Source of the DNA: a virus | Reading direction: 5' to 3' (one strand) | IMG/VR virus record: IMGVR_UViG_3300022752_000098 | Coordinates: 1-53,354 of that record | DNA length: 53,354 nt | In this document: positions 30,296 to 38,972 of the stretch, in pieces | Layout: each line of letters opens with the position of its first letter | How positions within the stretch are numbered: the stretch's first letter is position 1 | Translations under genes and position numbers: made by a program | Notes under the pieces: generated by a model | Databases searched by the model: none | Seen by the model: the letters and a program-made list of their open reading frames with translations, nothing else | Told to the model about the DNA's origin: nothing

Positions 30296-30978
30296 CCAGA
30301 AGAGTAGCAATTGTCAGCCCGTCCTATGACGGTAAGATCGTGTGTGACCACGCCATAGCATTGGTAACCATCTTTCAGAGAGCGGCGTCAGAGCGTCCAG
30401 ATCTACACCTAAGCCTGCAATACTGGATGGGTGAAGCTCTCCTACAAAAAGCCAGAAACAACCTGTTCTGCGATGCTTATGACAACGGAGTCGACGACAT
30501 TGTGTTTTTGGACGTAGATCAGGGATTTGACGCTCAGGCGTTTTTTGACGTGCTTGACCATCCTGTCGATGCTGTAGGCATAACAGCAAGGATGAAAACA
30601 GACGAGGAACGGTACACACACCGCCCAGAAGACCCCAAAAAGCACCGCTGGAACCAAGAACTGAAGCTATTGGAGGTTGAGTACCTTGCCACAGGATTTT
30701 TGCGTTTAAGCAGAAAAGCCATGAAAGCCTTATACGACGCATCTGTACCATACAACGATGGCAAGGAACGCAGACTTATCTGTGACGTGCAGATCATCAA
30801 TGGTGGAATGATCTCAGAAGACATCCAGATCGGCAAAAAGCTCAAAGAAGCTGGAATACAGAGCTATTTGGATATTAGGCACACATGCTCCCACTTTGGC
30901 GTCAAAAAGTATGAGGGCGACTACCAGTACAAGTACGCTGAGTCAGTTCTTGCTGAACTTATGGAGAAAGACAAGTGA
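30292..30978 (+). CDS. glycosyltransferase, GT-A type
   Basis: A 228-residue protein with VAIVSPSYDGKIVCDHA, LLQKARNNLFCDAYDNGVDDIVFLDVDQGF (D74-V-D76 is the DxD metal and sugar-nucleotide site) and later ATGFLRLSRKAMKALYD and HFGVKKYEGDYQYKY. This matches phage GT-A glycosyltransferases of about this length. It could modify phage DNA bases, virion proteins or host surface sugars. It precedes the packaging genes, and a second glycosyltransferase lies just after TerL. Confidence 0.75.
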   Translation: MTRRVAIVSPSYDGKIVCDHAIALVTIFQRAASERPDLHLSLQYWMGEALLQKARNNLFCDAYDNGVDDIVFLDVDQGFDAQAFFDVLDHPVDAVGITARMKTDEERYTHRPEDPKKHRWNQELKLLEVEYLATGFLRLSRKAMKALYDASVPYNDGKERRLICDVQIINGGMISEDIQIGKKLKEAGIQSYLDIRHTCSHFGVKKYEGDYQYKYAESVLAELMEKDK

Positions 30979-31142
30979 CGGAGCAGGAGACGATTGAAGA
31001 GCTACAGGTCAAAGTGCAGGAGCTTGAGTCAAAGCTGAAACATGCTCAGGCAAAAGCCGCAAAACTGGAAAGCGAAAACAAAGCCTTTAAAGCAACCATC
31101 AAAGACATGGACAGAAGGATCATGAGAGGGTTGAAAGACTGA
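30975..31142 (+). CDS. 55-residue coiled-coil protein
   Basis: GTG start at 30975 overlapping the glycosyltransferase stop. The product (EETIEELQVKV-like start, ELESKLKHAQAKAAKLESENKAF) is one continuous heptad-repeat helix with a basic end (RRIMRGLKD). It may oligomerise or act as a small adaptor. Function unknown. Confidence 0.55.
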   Translation: MTEQETIEELQVKVQELESKLKHAQAKAAKLESENKAFKATIKDMDRRIMRGLKD

Positions 31143-31145
31143 CCA

Positions 31146-31175
31146 TTGCAAACAAAACAAAACGTGCGTTAAACT
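31146..31175 (+). promoter_or_regulatory. promoter of the packaging / head operon
   Basis: TTGCAA (31146-31151), 18-base spacer, TAAACT (31170-31175), then AAGGAG and the TerS ATG at 31199. The -35 and spacer length equal those of the leftward promoter at 22821-22850. A GTTAA direct repeat (31168-31172 and 31179-31183) overlaps it. Confidence 0.45.
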
Positions 31176-31198
31176 TCACGTTAAAAGGAGTTCCAGCA

Positions 31199-31756
31199 AT
31201 GGCAAAGAAACCAAAGAGTCTTTCCAGCGACACTGTCGCCGATGTGACAGGTAAGCCGCAAACAAAAGTAGAGACAAAGATGGGCAGACCTTCCATATAC
31301 ACGGAAGAGTTAGCTAACGATATATGCGTAAGGCTAGGACTAGGTCAGAGCTTGCGCAAGATATGCTTAGATGAGGATATGCCAAGCCTGCGAAGTGTGA
31401 TGGGTTGGTTGACAACGAAGCCTGACTTCTTGCAACAATACACCCGCGCACGGGAAATCCAAGCCGAGACTCAGTTTGATGAATTAATAGACATAGTTGA
31501 CCAACCGCCTGAGCTGAGCCACGTCGTGGACAAGAACGGTGAGCTGGTTGAGGTCAAGTTCGACTCCTCTTACGTACAATGGATGAAGCTTAGGGTTGAC
31601 ACCCGCAAATGGACAGCCGCTCGCATGGCGCCCAAGAAGTATGGTGAGCACAAGCAACTAGAACAGGCTCAAGACCTCACTGTCATTGATGTCAACGTCA
31701 GAGACATGATGGACGTGGCTGTCAAGCGCCTAGAGTTGATCAGGATCGCTGAATGA
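31199..31756 (+). CDS. terS: terminase small subunit
   Basis: A 185-residue protein. A basic N-terminus leads to the DNA-binding helix-turn-helix (GRPSIYTEELANDICVRLGLGQSLRKICLDEDMPSLRSVMGWL), followed by a helical oligomerisation region and DTRKWTAARMAPKKYGEH, a signature of this TerS family. It would recognise the packaging start site and deliver DNA to TerL. Its stop overlaps the TerL start (ATGA). Confidence 0.85.
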   Translation: MAKKPKSLSSDTVADVTGKPQTKVETKMGRPSIYTEELANDICVRLGLGQSLRKICLDEDMPSLRSVMGWLTTKPDFLQQYTRAREIQAETQFDELIDIVDQPPELSHVVDKNGELVEVKFDSSYVQWMKLRVDTRKWTAARMAPKKYGEHKQLEQAQDLTVIDVNVRDMMDVAVKRLELIRIAE

Positions 31757-33186
31757 GCGCTGTTATTGAGCAGGACATTTTGGACATCTTGCAAGACGAG
31801 GATCTTCGCAAGAGTCTAGGCCCACTCCACGGAGCCGCCTACGCCACACGCATTAAATGGCTCTCAGGGGCGTTTAATCATCAGAAGCTACCCCAAGGTG
31901 AGTGGTGGTCTATCTGGCTCATGCTGGCTGGTCGTGGCGCTGGCAAGACCCGTACCGCGGCTGAACAGCTCTGGTGGTGGGCGTGGGAGAACCCTAACAC
32001 ACGGTGGCTAGTCTCCGCCCCTACATCGATGGATGTCAGGGGTACGTGCTTTGAGGGTGAATCAGGACTCATTGCCGTGATCCCACCTGTATTGATACGA
32101 GACTACAACAAAGCTTTACACGAGATCGTATTGGTCAACGGTAGCCTGATCAAAGGTATCTCAGCGTCAGAGCCTGATCGTTTCCGTGGTGGTCAGTACC
32201 ATGGTGCATGGCTAGACGAGCTTGCGGCATGGGACTACCTTGACGAAGCTTGGTACAACATCCAGTTTGCCGTGCGTCTAAAAAAGGACGACGGCAGGAC
32301 TCAGATCATTGCCACAACTACCCCACGTCCCAAAGACTTGATTGTGGAGCTCGTAGGGCGCGAAGGAGACGACGTAGCCCTTACGACGGCATCTACCTAC
32401 GTCAATTTAGCTAACCTTGCTCCAAGCTTCCAAAAGCAGATTCTTGCATACGAGGGAACTAAGATTGGTAGGCAGGAGATCCACGCTGAGCTGATCGACC
32501 CAGAAGAGTCAGGCATCGTCAAGCGCGAGATGTTCAAGCTATGGGCGCCTAACAAGGCGTTCCCTAAGTTCGAGTACATCTTGCAAAGCTATGACTGCGC
32601 CAGCTCGGAGAAGACTGTCAACGATCCGACAGCGGCCATCACGTTTGGTGTGTTCAAGCCACTGGATGGCCCCATGTCCGCAATGATCATCGACTGCTGG
32701 CAAGACCGCCTCCAATACCCAGATCTGCGCCCCAAGGTGATTGAAGAGTACGACGTGGTTTACGGCGAGGGCAAGAACAAGAAGCGGGTTGACCTGATCC
32801 TCGTGGAAGACAAGTCCGCAGGCATAGCTCTTATACAAGACTTACAGCGTGGTCATCTGCCTGTGAGGGCGTATAACCCGGGCCGAGCCGACAAGATCCA
32901 GCGCCTGAACATCGTCTCCAACATCATTGCCGCTGGGCGTGTATGGATCCCTGAGAGCAGTGTGCGTAAGGGTTACGTCAAGGACTGGGCTGAGGGCTTT
33001 GTCTCCCAGATCTGTAGCTTCCCTGACTCGACCCATGATGACTTCGTGGACGCCTGCACCCAAGGGCTACGGTTCCTGCGTGATGCTGGCTGGCTAGACA
33101 TTGATGGCGCGCCACGGGACGACTACGACATGGACGACTACATTGACAGCGGTAGACGCAAACTGGAGAACCCTTATGCCGCATAA
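31753..33186 (+). CDS. terL: terminase large subunit
   Basis: A 477-residue packaging motor. The ATPase part has Walker A GRGAGKT (60-66) and Walker B AWLDE (D155, E156), plus the coupling motif ATTTPR. The RNase-H-like nuclease part has D281 in SYDCAS, E352-D353 in LVEDKSAG and D429/D430/D433 in HDDFVDA. It cuts concatemeric DNA and pumps it through the portal. All key residues are present and length is normal. Confidence 0.95.
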   Translation: MSAVIEQDILDILQDEDLRKSLGPLHGAAYATRIKWLSGAFNHQKLPQGEWWSIWLMLAGRGAGKTRTAAEQLWWWAWENPNTRWLVSAPTSMDVRGTCFEGESGLIAVIPPVLIRDYNKALHEIVLVNGSLIKGISASEPDRFRGGQYHGAWLDELAAWDYLDEAWYNIQFAVRLKKDDGRTQIIATTTPRPKDLIVELVGREGDDVALTTASTYVNLANLAPSFQKQILAYEGTKIGRQEIHAELIDPEESGIVKREMFKLWAPNKAFPKFEYILQSYDCASSEKTVNDPTAAITFGVFKPLDGPMSAMIIDCWQDRLQYPDLRPKVIEEYDVVYGEGKNKKRVDLILVEDKSAGIALIQDLQRGHLPVRAYNPGRADKIQRLNIVSNIIAAGRVWIPESSVRKGYVKDWAEGFVSQICSFPDSTHDDFVDACTQGLRFLRDAGWLDIDGAPRDDYDMDDYIDSGRRKLENPYAA

Positions 33187-33829
33187 AGTTGGGGTCATCA
33201 TCCCTACCTACAAAAGACCAGACCTACTTCGTCAGGCGGTGCTCCAATGGATTGTCCAGACTGTCAAGCCTGATGTCCTGTGCATCAACCAAAACGGTAG
33301 CGAGGAGAGCTACGAGTGGGTGATTGAGGATTTAAAGCCCCTGATCAATATTAAGTTTATTCATGTACCTAGCACGATCAAGCAACACCTGTGGTATGCC
33401 CTACCCCTGAGTCAGCTCCTCGTGGAAGGGTGCGACGTGTTCCTATGGGCAGACCATGACGACATTTACTACCGTGACCATGTGGAAAAGAAGCTTGCCG
33501 CGCTGGAGGGGCATGACGTTACATTGTCAGACACTTGTGGGGTCTTGTTCCTAAAATCGCATGATTACAAGTACCAAAAGCCTGAGAAGTTCACCGCCCA
33601 CGCCCCCGGCGGCATGTCCTCCTCCACCGCCTTCAACAAGAACTTCGCGCTGGCGCTGATGCTGGATCTGGTCACTGATGAGCAATACTACTACTCTGAT
33701 AACGTGTTGGCATTCACGACAATGCCCAAACACAGTAAGAACGTGACTCAGGACGTGACCACGGTATACGTCTCCCATAAAGGCTCACACAGTTCTGGGC
33801 ATTGGGCTGAAAGCGTCCTAGGTGCATAG
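33176..33829 (+). CDS. glycosyltransferase family 2-like
   Basis: 217 residues from ATG 33176 (GGAG nine bases upstream), overlapping TerL by 11 bases; the longer frame from 33101 only shadows TerL. KVGVIIPTYKRPDLL is the nucleotide-sugar binding start. FLWADHDD (D93-H-D95-D96) is the DxD metal site. A later APGGMSSSTAF may form the acceptor site. Placement inside the packaging operon suggests late expression and possibly virion glycosylation, for example of Thr/Ser-rich virion proteins. That link is inference. Confidence 0.75.
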   Translation: MPHKVGVIIPTYKRPDLLRQAVLQWIVQTVKPDVLCINQNGSEESYEWVIEDLKPLINIKFIHVPSTIKQHLWYALPLSQLLVEGCDVFLWADHDDIYYRDHVEKKLAALEGHDVTLSDTCGVLFLKSHDYKYQKPEKFTAHAPGGMSSSTAFNKNFALALMLDLVTDEQYYYSDNVLAFTTMPKHSKNVTQDVTTVYVSHKGSHSSGHWAESVLGA

Positions 33830-33885
33830 ACACAGCATGAGCACCAAGGTATCATTGGGGCAACAGCAACTCAGCAGGATAAGCC

Positions 33886-36800
33886 ATGGCTGACGAAAAC
33901 AAACCAGCGTTCTACCCACGAGTTGGGCGCACCATAGCCAAGAACTTTAGGTCGGCTCAGCCACCAGCCTTTGTTGAAGATCCTAGAGCGATGGATCTGC
34001 CCCAGTACGGCGACGTTGATTTGAGCGTTCCATCTAAGGAAAACCTTGAGATGGCTCGTCGCATGGCTGAGCGCGATGCCCAACTCAAGCGCCAGCAAGA
34101 GGCTGACAGATCACCACTCGAGAAGCTTGCTGGTGGCATACAAGCTGGTAGGTTCCTCGGCTCAGCCCTAACCCAAGGCATCAACTCAATCCCTACTCGC
34201 ATCTTTAAGGGTGATGAGGCGGCTGACAAGTTCATGCAAGAGCGCCTGTATAAGCCTGAGCAACCTCTGGCGTATGAGTACGCAGGTGACGTAGGTGACT
34301 TTCTCGAAAAGCTTGAGACTGAATACAAGATCCCACCAGTGCTACCCGAGGCGGTGGCTTTGCAGTTCCTGTCAGGCCCAGCCACGTCCCAAGCCATGAA
34401 GGCGGCAGGTAAAGGCGTAGAGCGAGCTGGTATGGCGTTAGAGCGTGGCATGGAGCCAGTCGTCAAGGGCGCCTTAGAGCGTGGTGGTCTACCTCGTGAG
34501 ATGGCTATGGCGATGGGTGCTAACACGCAGGCGAACGTGATGAAGCCTTCAGGTAAGGGAGCAAACTGGTTAGGCGGCAAGCGTGGAAGCGTGGAAGCTC
34601 AGCTTGGCAAGATGAAGATGGCTGACTATACAACTCCCGAACAAATGACTGAGTTGCAAAAGTCAATTGATACAGCCAAAAGAATCATGGGTGATGACCC
34701 TGAAGTTCAACGTGCCGTCAATCAAATGGAAAATGAGTTGTCAACTGCTAAGCGTAACAACGCCATCAACTCTTGGATTGATAGCAATCTGCGCAATTAC
34801 GTGAAGAACCAGATGGCTACGCCTGACGATCCAGTCCGTAAGCTTGCAGAAGAAGGCATTTTGCACATGGCTCCTTATGGAGAACAGGGCGTTGTGTCGT
34901 CCCGTTTGATGAACAAGCGTATGGGTTTAGGGCAAGATCCGTTAGGCATGGGGCGCAGTGATCCCGCTAGATTCTGGGAGCGCATGAGCGACATCTCTGT
35001 CGATGCATACCCTGCTGGCTCATACAAATACGGCTCACTAGATGAGTCGATCCTTGCGGATAATCCATGGCTTCAGAAGGTTCCTGACGACACCATGATT
35101 TACTCTGGCAAAGGGTTGAGTGGCGATCTTGGCTTTGATCACATCATTGATGTACTGCGTCAAGATGTCCGTGAAGGCCGCATTCGTCCAGAGCAACTAA
35201 ACAAAGTCAGCATGGAGCAAGCTGTGCGACGTGTTCATGAGTACGACCAAGAGATGGCTAAGAAGATGGCTGAGGCTCAAGTTAAGGCTACCGAGGGTAT
35301 GCCTGTTTACAAAGAATATCCAGAGGGCTATAAGTGGATTGAACTTACTACGCCAGAGCCAAAAATACCCGAAGGTTCTGTGTTTGAAGAGTACAACGGT
35401 ATGCAACGCTTATTTGGGCCTAATGGTGAGTCGCTCAGTGTTGGCGCAACCAAAGAAGAGGCCACAAAACTCTATAAGCGGCAAGAGCGAGAAAAGCAAC
35501 TTGAAGAAGCCTTGCAGTACGAAGGCAACACTATGGGCCACTGCGTCGGAGGCTATTGCCCTGACGTGCTGGAAGGCCGCACACGGATCTTCAGCCTGCG
35601 CGATACCAAGGGTGAGCCACATGTGACGGTTGAGGTTCAACCAAACCAGCATTTAGATTACAACTCTTGGTTCAATAAACAACCAGAAGAAATTCAAAAC
35701 AAGATTGCTCAACGTAGGTTGCAAGACAAAAATCACGACATATACGAAGGCCCAGAATATCTTGCCGCTCGTGAAGCTTTGGCTCCACGCATTGTTCAGA
35801 TTAAAGGTAAACAGAACCGCGCACCAAAAGAAGACTACCTGCCATATGTTCAGGACTTTGTAAGAAGCGGTAATTGGTCTCAGGTTGGTGACTTACAAAA
35901 TACTGGCTTAATTCGCAAGAGTGACTTGATCGATAAGTTTTCTCCAGATGAATTAGATGCTATAGGCGCTGGTGAATTTCTTACCAAAGGCGAACACGAT
36001 GATTTGTTGCTAAAAGCATTGCGCCCACCAGCCGAAGGCATGAAGCGTGGCGGTGTGGTCATCTCCAACAACCCAGACACCATGATGCTGGAAGTTAACA
36101 ACCAGAAGATGAAGAACGGCGTTCCTGCATACGGCGGTGCTGGTGCTGTTCTCAAGGAAGGTCTGAAGGCGGTTAAGCCACCAAAAATTGAGGTTCCTAT
36201 TCGCTTTCCAGTCTCAAGAGGCCCTAGCATTCCAGAGATCAGGGCTATGGCTGAGCGCATGGCTCCTCAAGTCATGGGTGAGTTTGTTCGCGCCGCACCA
36301 ACGCCAAGCAACCCAAAGCCAAGCACAAGCGTAATTGGCAAAACTCAGAAACAGTTTGAGCGTGAAAAGACGTTGCCGATTGAGTACGAGAACATTAAGC
36401 CAGAAGTAACGCCTGAAGAGTTTGACTACGCCAAGAAGAAGGGCGCTTTGCTAATTGGTGCGCAGGGGGATGTGACGCCCGGCAACCGCATGTTGATGTC
36501 AATCGATGAGCAACCGCTGTCCGTTCCTGTTCACCTGCAAGCTGGGCCTGAGTGGGAACTGTACAACCCCACAGCATGGGCGGCCTCAGACCAGATGGCT
36601 AAGACTTACATGAAGAGAGCAGGTCAAGCCGCAGAGGCTTATGACGCTGACCCGTATCTGCACTATCACAAGATGACACCAGATGCGAACTTCTATGCCA
36701 TGCATCACCTAAACTCAGTCCTTGGACATTTGCGACCAGAAGAACTGATGTTGCGTGACCCCAAGCTGTATCAACAAATGGTAGAAGAGATCCGCACACG

Positions 36801-37389
36801 CGACGTAGGCTATGGTAAGCATCCTGAGTTTGAAGGGTTTGAAGACCCGCTGAACTTACAGATCCACGCCCAAATGGATCCTAACTTCCGTCGCCATCTT
36901 AGCGCTATCTTCAATGGCCCCAAGTTTACTGAGCGCTACGGCTTGAACAGTGGTCAGGATGTATTAGCCGCCACATCGTTGCCAGAGCTTCGTGACTTAG
37001 AAGCTGGCGCTAGTGGCTATGCTGTCGTGCCGTTAGACGTTAAGGCTCCCTTGAAACACTTTGGGGCTGAGAGCCAAACCTACGATACTGGCTTCCCCAA
37101 GGCTGGCCCTTCTGGACGTTCTAAGTATCCTTCGCCCTACCAGCTAATCTATCGTGATACGCTGAATTGGATGAAGGAGAACCCTTCTGAGAATAAGTCG
37201 AGTGAGTTTGGTCGCATGAATATGATCGTGCCTAAGCAACAGATTGACAACGAGCTAATCGAGGCCATTGGTGAGTACCAACGCCGCATGAAGGAGCTGA
37301 CAGGCAAGAAGAAGGGTGGAGCTGTCAAGAAAGCCGCTGGTGGCGCTATTACTGGTGACGACTTAATCTTAGAAGAGAGACCACTATGA
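33886..37389 (+). CDS. giant polyvalent-type protein with PcfJ-like domain
   Basis: A 1167-residue protein between packaging and portal genes. The N-terminal about 200 residues are basic and helical. Around residues 540-600 the sequence MGHCVGGYCPDVLEGRTRIFSLRD plus PHVTVEV matches the PcfJ-like motif seen in mobile-element and phage polyvalent proteins. Residues about 719-744 hold a KRGGVVISNNPDTMMLEV module. Residues about 860-1130 form a further domain (LSVPVHLQAGPEWELYNPT, YLHYHKMTPDANFYAMHHL). The end is GGAVKKAAGGAITGDDL. It is probably packaged and ejected with the DNA as a multi-domain effector; this is inferred from architecture and position. Split for reading: no run above is contiguous with the next. 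Confidence 0.6.
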   Translation: MADENKPAFYPRVGRTIAKNFRSAQPPAFVEDPRAMDLPQYGDVDLSVPSKENLEMARRMAERDAQLKRQQEADRSPLEKLAGGIQAGRFLGSALTQGINSIPTRIFKGDEAADKFMQERLYKPEQPLAYEYAGDVGDFLEKLETEYKIPPVLPEAVALQFLSGPATSQAMKAAGKGVERAGMALERGMEPVVKGALERGGLPREMAMAMGANTQANVMKPSGKGANWLGGKRGSVEAQLGKMKMADYTTPEQMTELQKSIDTAKRIMGDDPEVQRAVNQMENELSTAKRNNAINSWIDSNLRNYVKNQMATPDDPVRKLAEEGILHMAPYGEQGVVSSRLMNKRMGLGQDPLGMGRSDPARFWERMSDISVDAYPAGSYKYGSLDESILADNPWLQKVPDDTMIYSGKGLSGDLGFDHIIDVLRQDVREGRIRPEQLNKVSMEQAVRRVHEYDQEMAKKMAEAQVKATEGMPVYKEYPEGYKWIELTTPEPKIPEGSVFEEYNGMQRLFGPNGESLSVGATKEEATKLYKRQEREKQLEEALQYEGNTMGHCVGGYCPDVLEGRTRIFSLRDTKGEPHVTVEVQPNQHLDYNSWFNKQPEEIQNKIAQRRLQDKNHDIYEGPEYLAAREALAPRIVQIKGKQNRAPKEDYLPYVQDFVRSGNWSQVGDLQNTGLIRKSDLIDKFSPDELDAIGAGEFLTKGEHDDLLLKALRPPAEGMKRGGVVISNNPDTMMLEVNNQKMKNGVPAYGGAGAVLKEGLKAVKPPKIEVPIRFPVSRGPSIPEIRAMAERMAPQVMGEFVRAAPTPSNPKPSTSVIGKTQKQFEREKTLPIEYENIKPEVTPEEFDYAKKKGALLIGAQGDVTPGNRMLMSIDEQPLSVPVHLQAGPEWELYNPTAWAASDQMAKTYMKRAGQAAEAYDADPYLHYHKMTPDANFYAMHHLNSVLGHLRPEELMLRDPKLYQQMVEEIRTRDVGYGKHPEFEGFEDPLNLQIHAQMDPNFRRHLSAIFNGPKFTERYGLNSGQDVLAATSLPELRDLEAGASGYAVVPLDVKAPLKHFGAESQTYDTGFPKAGPSGRSKYPSPYQLIYRDTLNWMKENPSENKSSEFGRMNMIVPKQQIDNELIEAIGEYQRRMKELTGKKKGGAVKKAAGGAITGDDLILEERPL

Positions 37390-38969
37390 GCCTCATTGGA
37401 GCCTTGACCCAAGTTGGCGGTAAAGCCGTCAAGAAGACTGCACCTTTCTACTCTGCTGTAGATGAGGCGTTAGCTAACCTAAAGCGCAACAAGGGTACGG
37501 GCATTGAGTTCTTGACGGAAGTGCTGAAGCAACCCGGTGTCAAGAAGGCGGAGATAGCTGACCGCAAGCTTGAGCAGGCATTCAAAGCCAAGGGCAAGAT
37601 GACCAAGGAAGAGGCACAGCAAGTCCTCGCTGACAACCCGCCACCTAAGCTTCAAGAAAGGATACGCGAAGAGCTTACCGACAAAGAGCGTCAAGAAATG
37701 ATTGACGACAACATGGAGCGGTATGACTACAGGCGCTACAACGACGTTCCTAGTTCGCGTATGCAAGAGTGGCATGATGAAATTGATGCCGAAGACGTGC
37801 AACATGCCGCGCACAGGTTGCCCGGTGGGTCAAACTACCGCGAGATCTTGTTGAAGCTACCCAAAGAATTCAGCGATATAGAGTCAAGACGCATGATGTC
37901 CCTTGAGGCTAACCTGCGTCGTGGTGAATTGCCAGAATCTCAAATGCAAGAGCTTTTGGCTTTACAGGCAAAAAAACAAAATTCACAAGAGCCATATTAT
38001 TCGTCTCATTATTTGACTGACCCCAACCTTTTAGCGCACATGCGTGTCATAGACCGCAAAGGCCCGAATGGTGAGAAGATCCTGCACGTTGAAGAGATCC
38101 AATCTGACTGGCATCAGGAAGGCCGCAAAAAAGGCTATCAACTTTCCGATAAAGATTGGACAAAAGAAGATGCTGACAGATTGGAAGATTTGGTTGCCAA
38201 TCAACGCAACTTAAATGATTCTGATAGAAAAGAGTTGCAAGCATTAAGAGACAAAGGCACTATCATTAGGGAAAAAATAGGTGTACCCGACGCACCATTC
38301 AAAAAGAATTGGCACGAGCTGGCTATGAAGCGCCTGCTTAACTACGCCGCTGACAATGGGTACGACAGCATCGCCATAACGCCCGGCTCAGAGCAAGCCA
38401 AGCGTTGGAAAAACGAAGCACTCAAGGTTCACTACGATCAAAAGATCCCACAGTTCTTGAATGAGTTTGGCAGACCGTACGGCGTAGAGATGGGACAGAT
38501 GCCATTTGATGCAGGCGGCTATAAGGTTAACCGCGACAACTTCCCACTGCCATATCGTGTAGAACTGCAAAACTCGCCTGACATCATTTCACGCCACGCT
38601 ACACCAGAGGAGGCTTGGGCAGAGGCTGAAAGACTTGGATCAATCCCCCTGCACCACTTCAAGGTCACGCCAGAGATGCGTGAGTCCATCAAGCAAAAGG
38701 GCTTACCCCTGTACCAACAGATCGGCATCCCAACTGCTGGCGCTGGTGCGGCTTCTCAGATACCTGAAACAATGCAAGAACCCGTGCTTGAACCAGAAGT
38801 TAAAAAGGCTGATGGCGGCGCAGTAAATTTCAACACAGCACCTGATATGTCTGACGGAGGGCGTATCATGCAGGGTGCTCCATTTAAACGTGGAGGTAAA
38901 GTCAAGTTGACAACCAACCGCGATACCATGTTCATGGAACTGAGCAACAAGAAGCTCAAAAGGAAATAA
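37386..38969 (+). CDS. polyvalent-type protein, partner of the preceding gene
   Basis: A 527-residue protein overlapping the previous stop by four bases. N-terminal helical region (residues 1-120), then the block NYREILLKLP, LAHMRVIDRKGPNGEKILHVEE, IQSDWHQEGRKKGY and later PDAPFKKNWHELAMKRLLNYAADNGYD, which I recall from large polyvalent proteins of phages and mobile elements. The last 28 residues repeat the GG-V...DTM...E...N...K module of the preceding protein. No catalytic residues can be named with certainty. A virion-carried effector acting in the new host cell is inferred. Confidence 0.6.
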   Translation: MSLIGALTQVGGKAVKKTAPFYSAVDEALANLKRNKGTGIEFLTEVLKQPGVKKAEIADRKLEQAFKAKGKMTKEEAQQVLADNPPPKLQERIREELTDKERQEMIDDNMERYDYRRYNDVPSSRMQEWHDEIDAEDVQHAAHRLPGGSNYREILLKLPKEFSDIESRRMMSLEANLRRGELPESQMQELLALQAKKQNSQEPYYSSHYLTDPNLLAHMRVIDRKGPNGEKILHVEEIQSDWHQEGRKKGYQLSDKDWTKEDADRLEDLVANQRNLNDSDRKELQALRDKGTIIREKIGVPDAPFKKNWHELAMKRLLNYAADNGYDSIAITPGSEQAKRWKNEALKVHYDQKIPQFLNEFGRPYGVEMGQMPFDAGGYKVNRDNFPLPYRVELQNSPDIISRHATPEEAWAEAERLGSIPLHHFKVTPEMRESIKQKGLPLYQQIGIPTAGAGAASQIPETMQEPVLEPEVKKADGGAVNFNTAPDMSDGGRIMQGAPFKRGGKVKLTTNRDTMFMELSNKKLKRK

Positions 38970-38972
38970 GCT

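Noticed and set aside
30314-30751. 145-codon minus-strand frame
   Set aside because: It is opposite the glycosyltransferase gene, whose DxD motif and flanking overlaps are convincing.
33830-33885. 18-codon frame before the first giant gene
   Set aside because: Too short, no ribosome site and it runs into the next gene's start; treated as leader sequence.
33957-34580. 207-codon minus-strand frame
   Set aside because: Antisense to the giant protein gene; Pro/Ser/Ala-rich shadow composition and no start signals.
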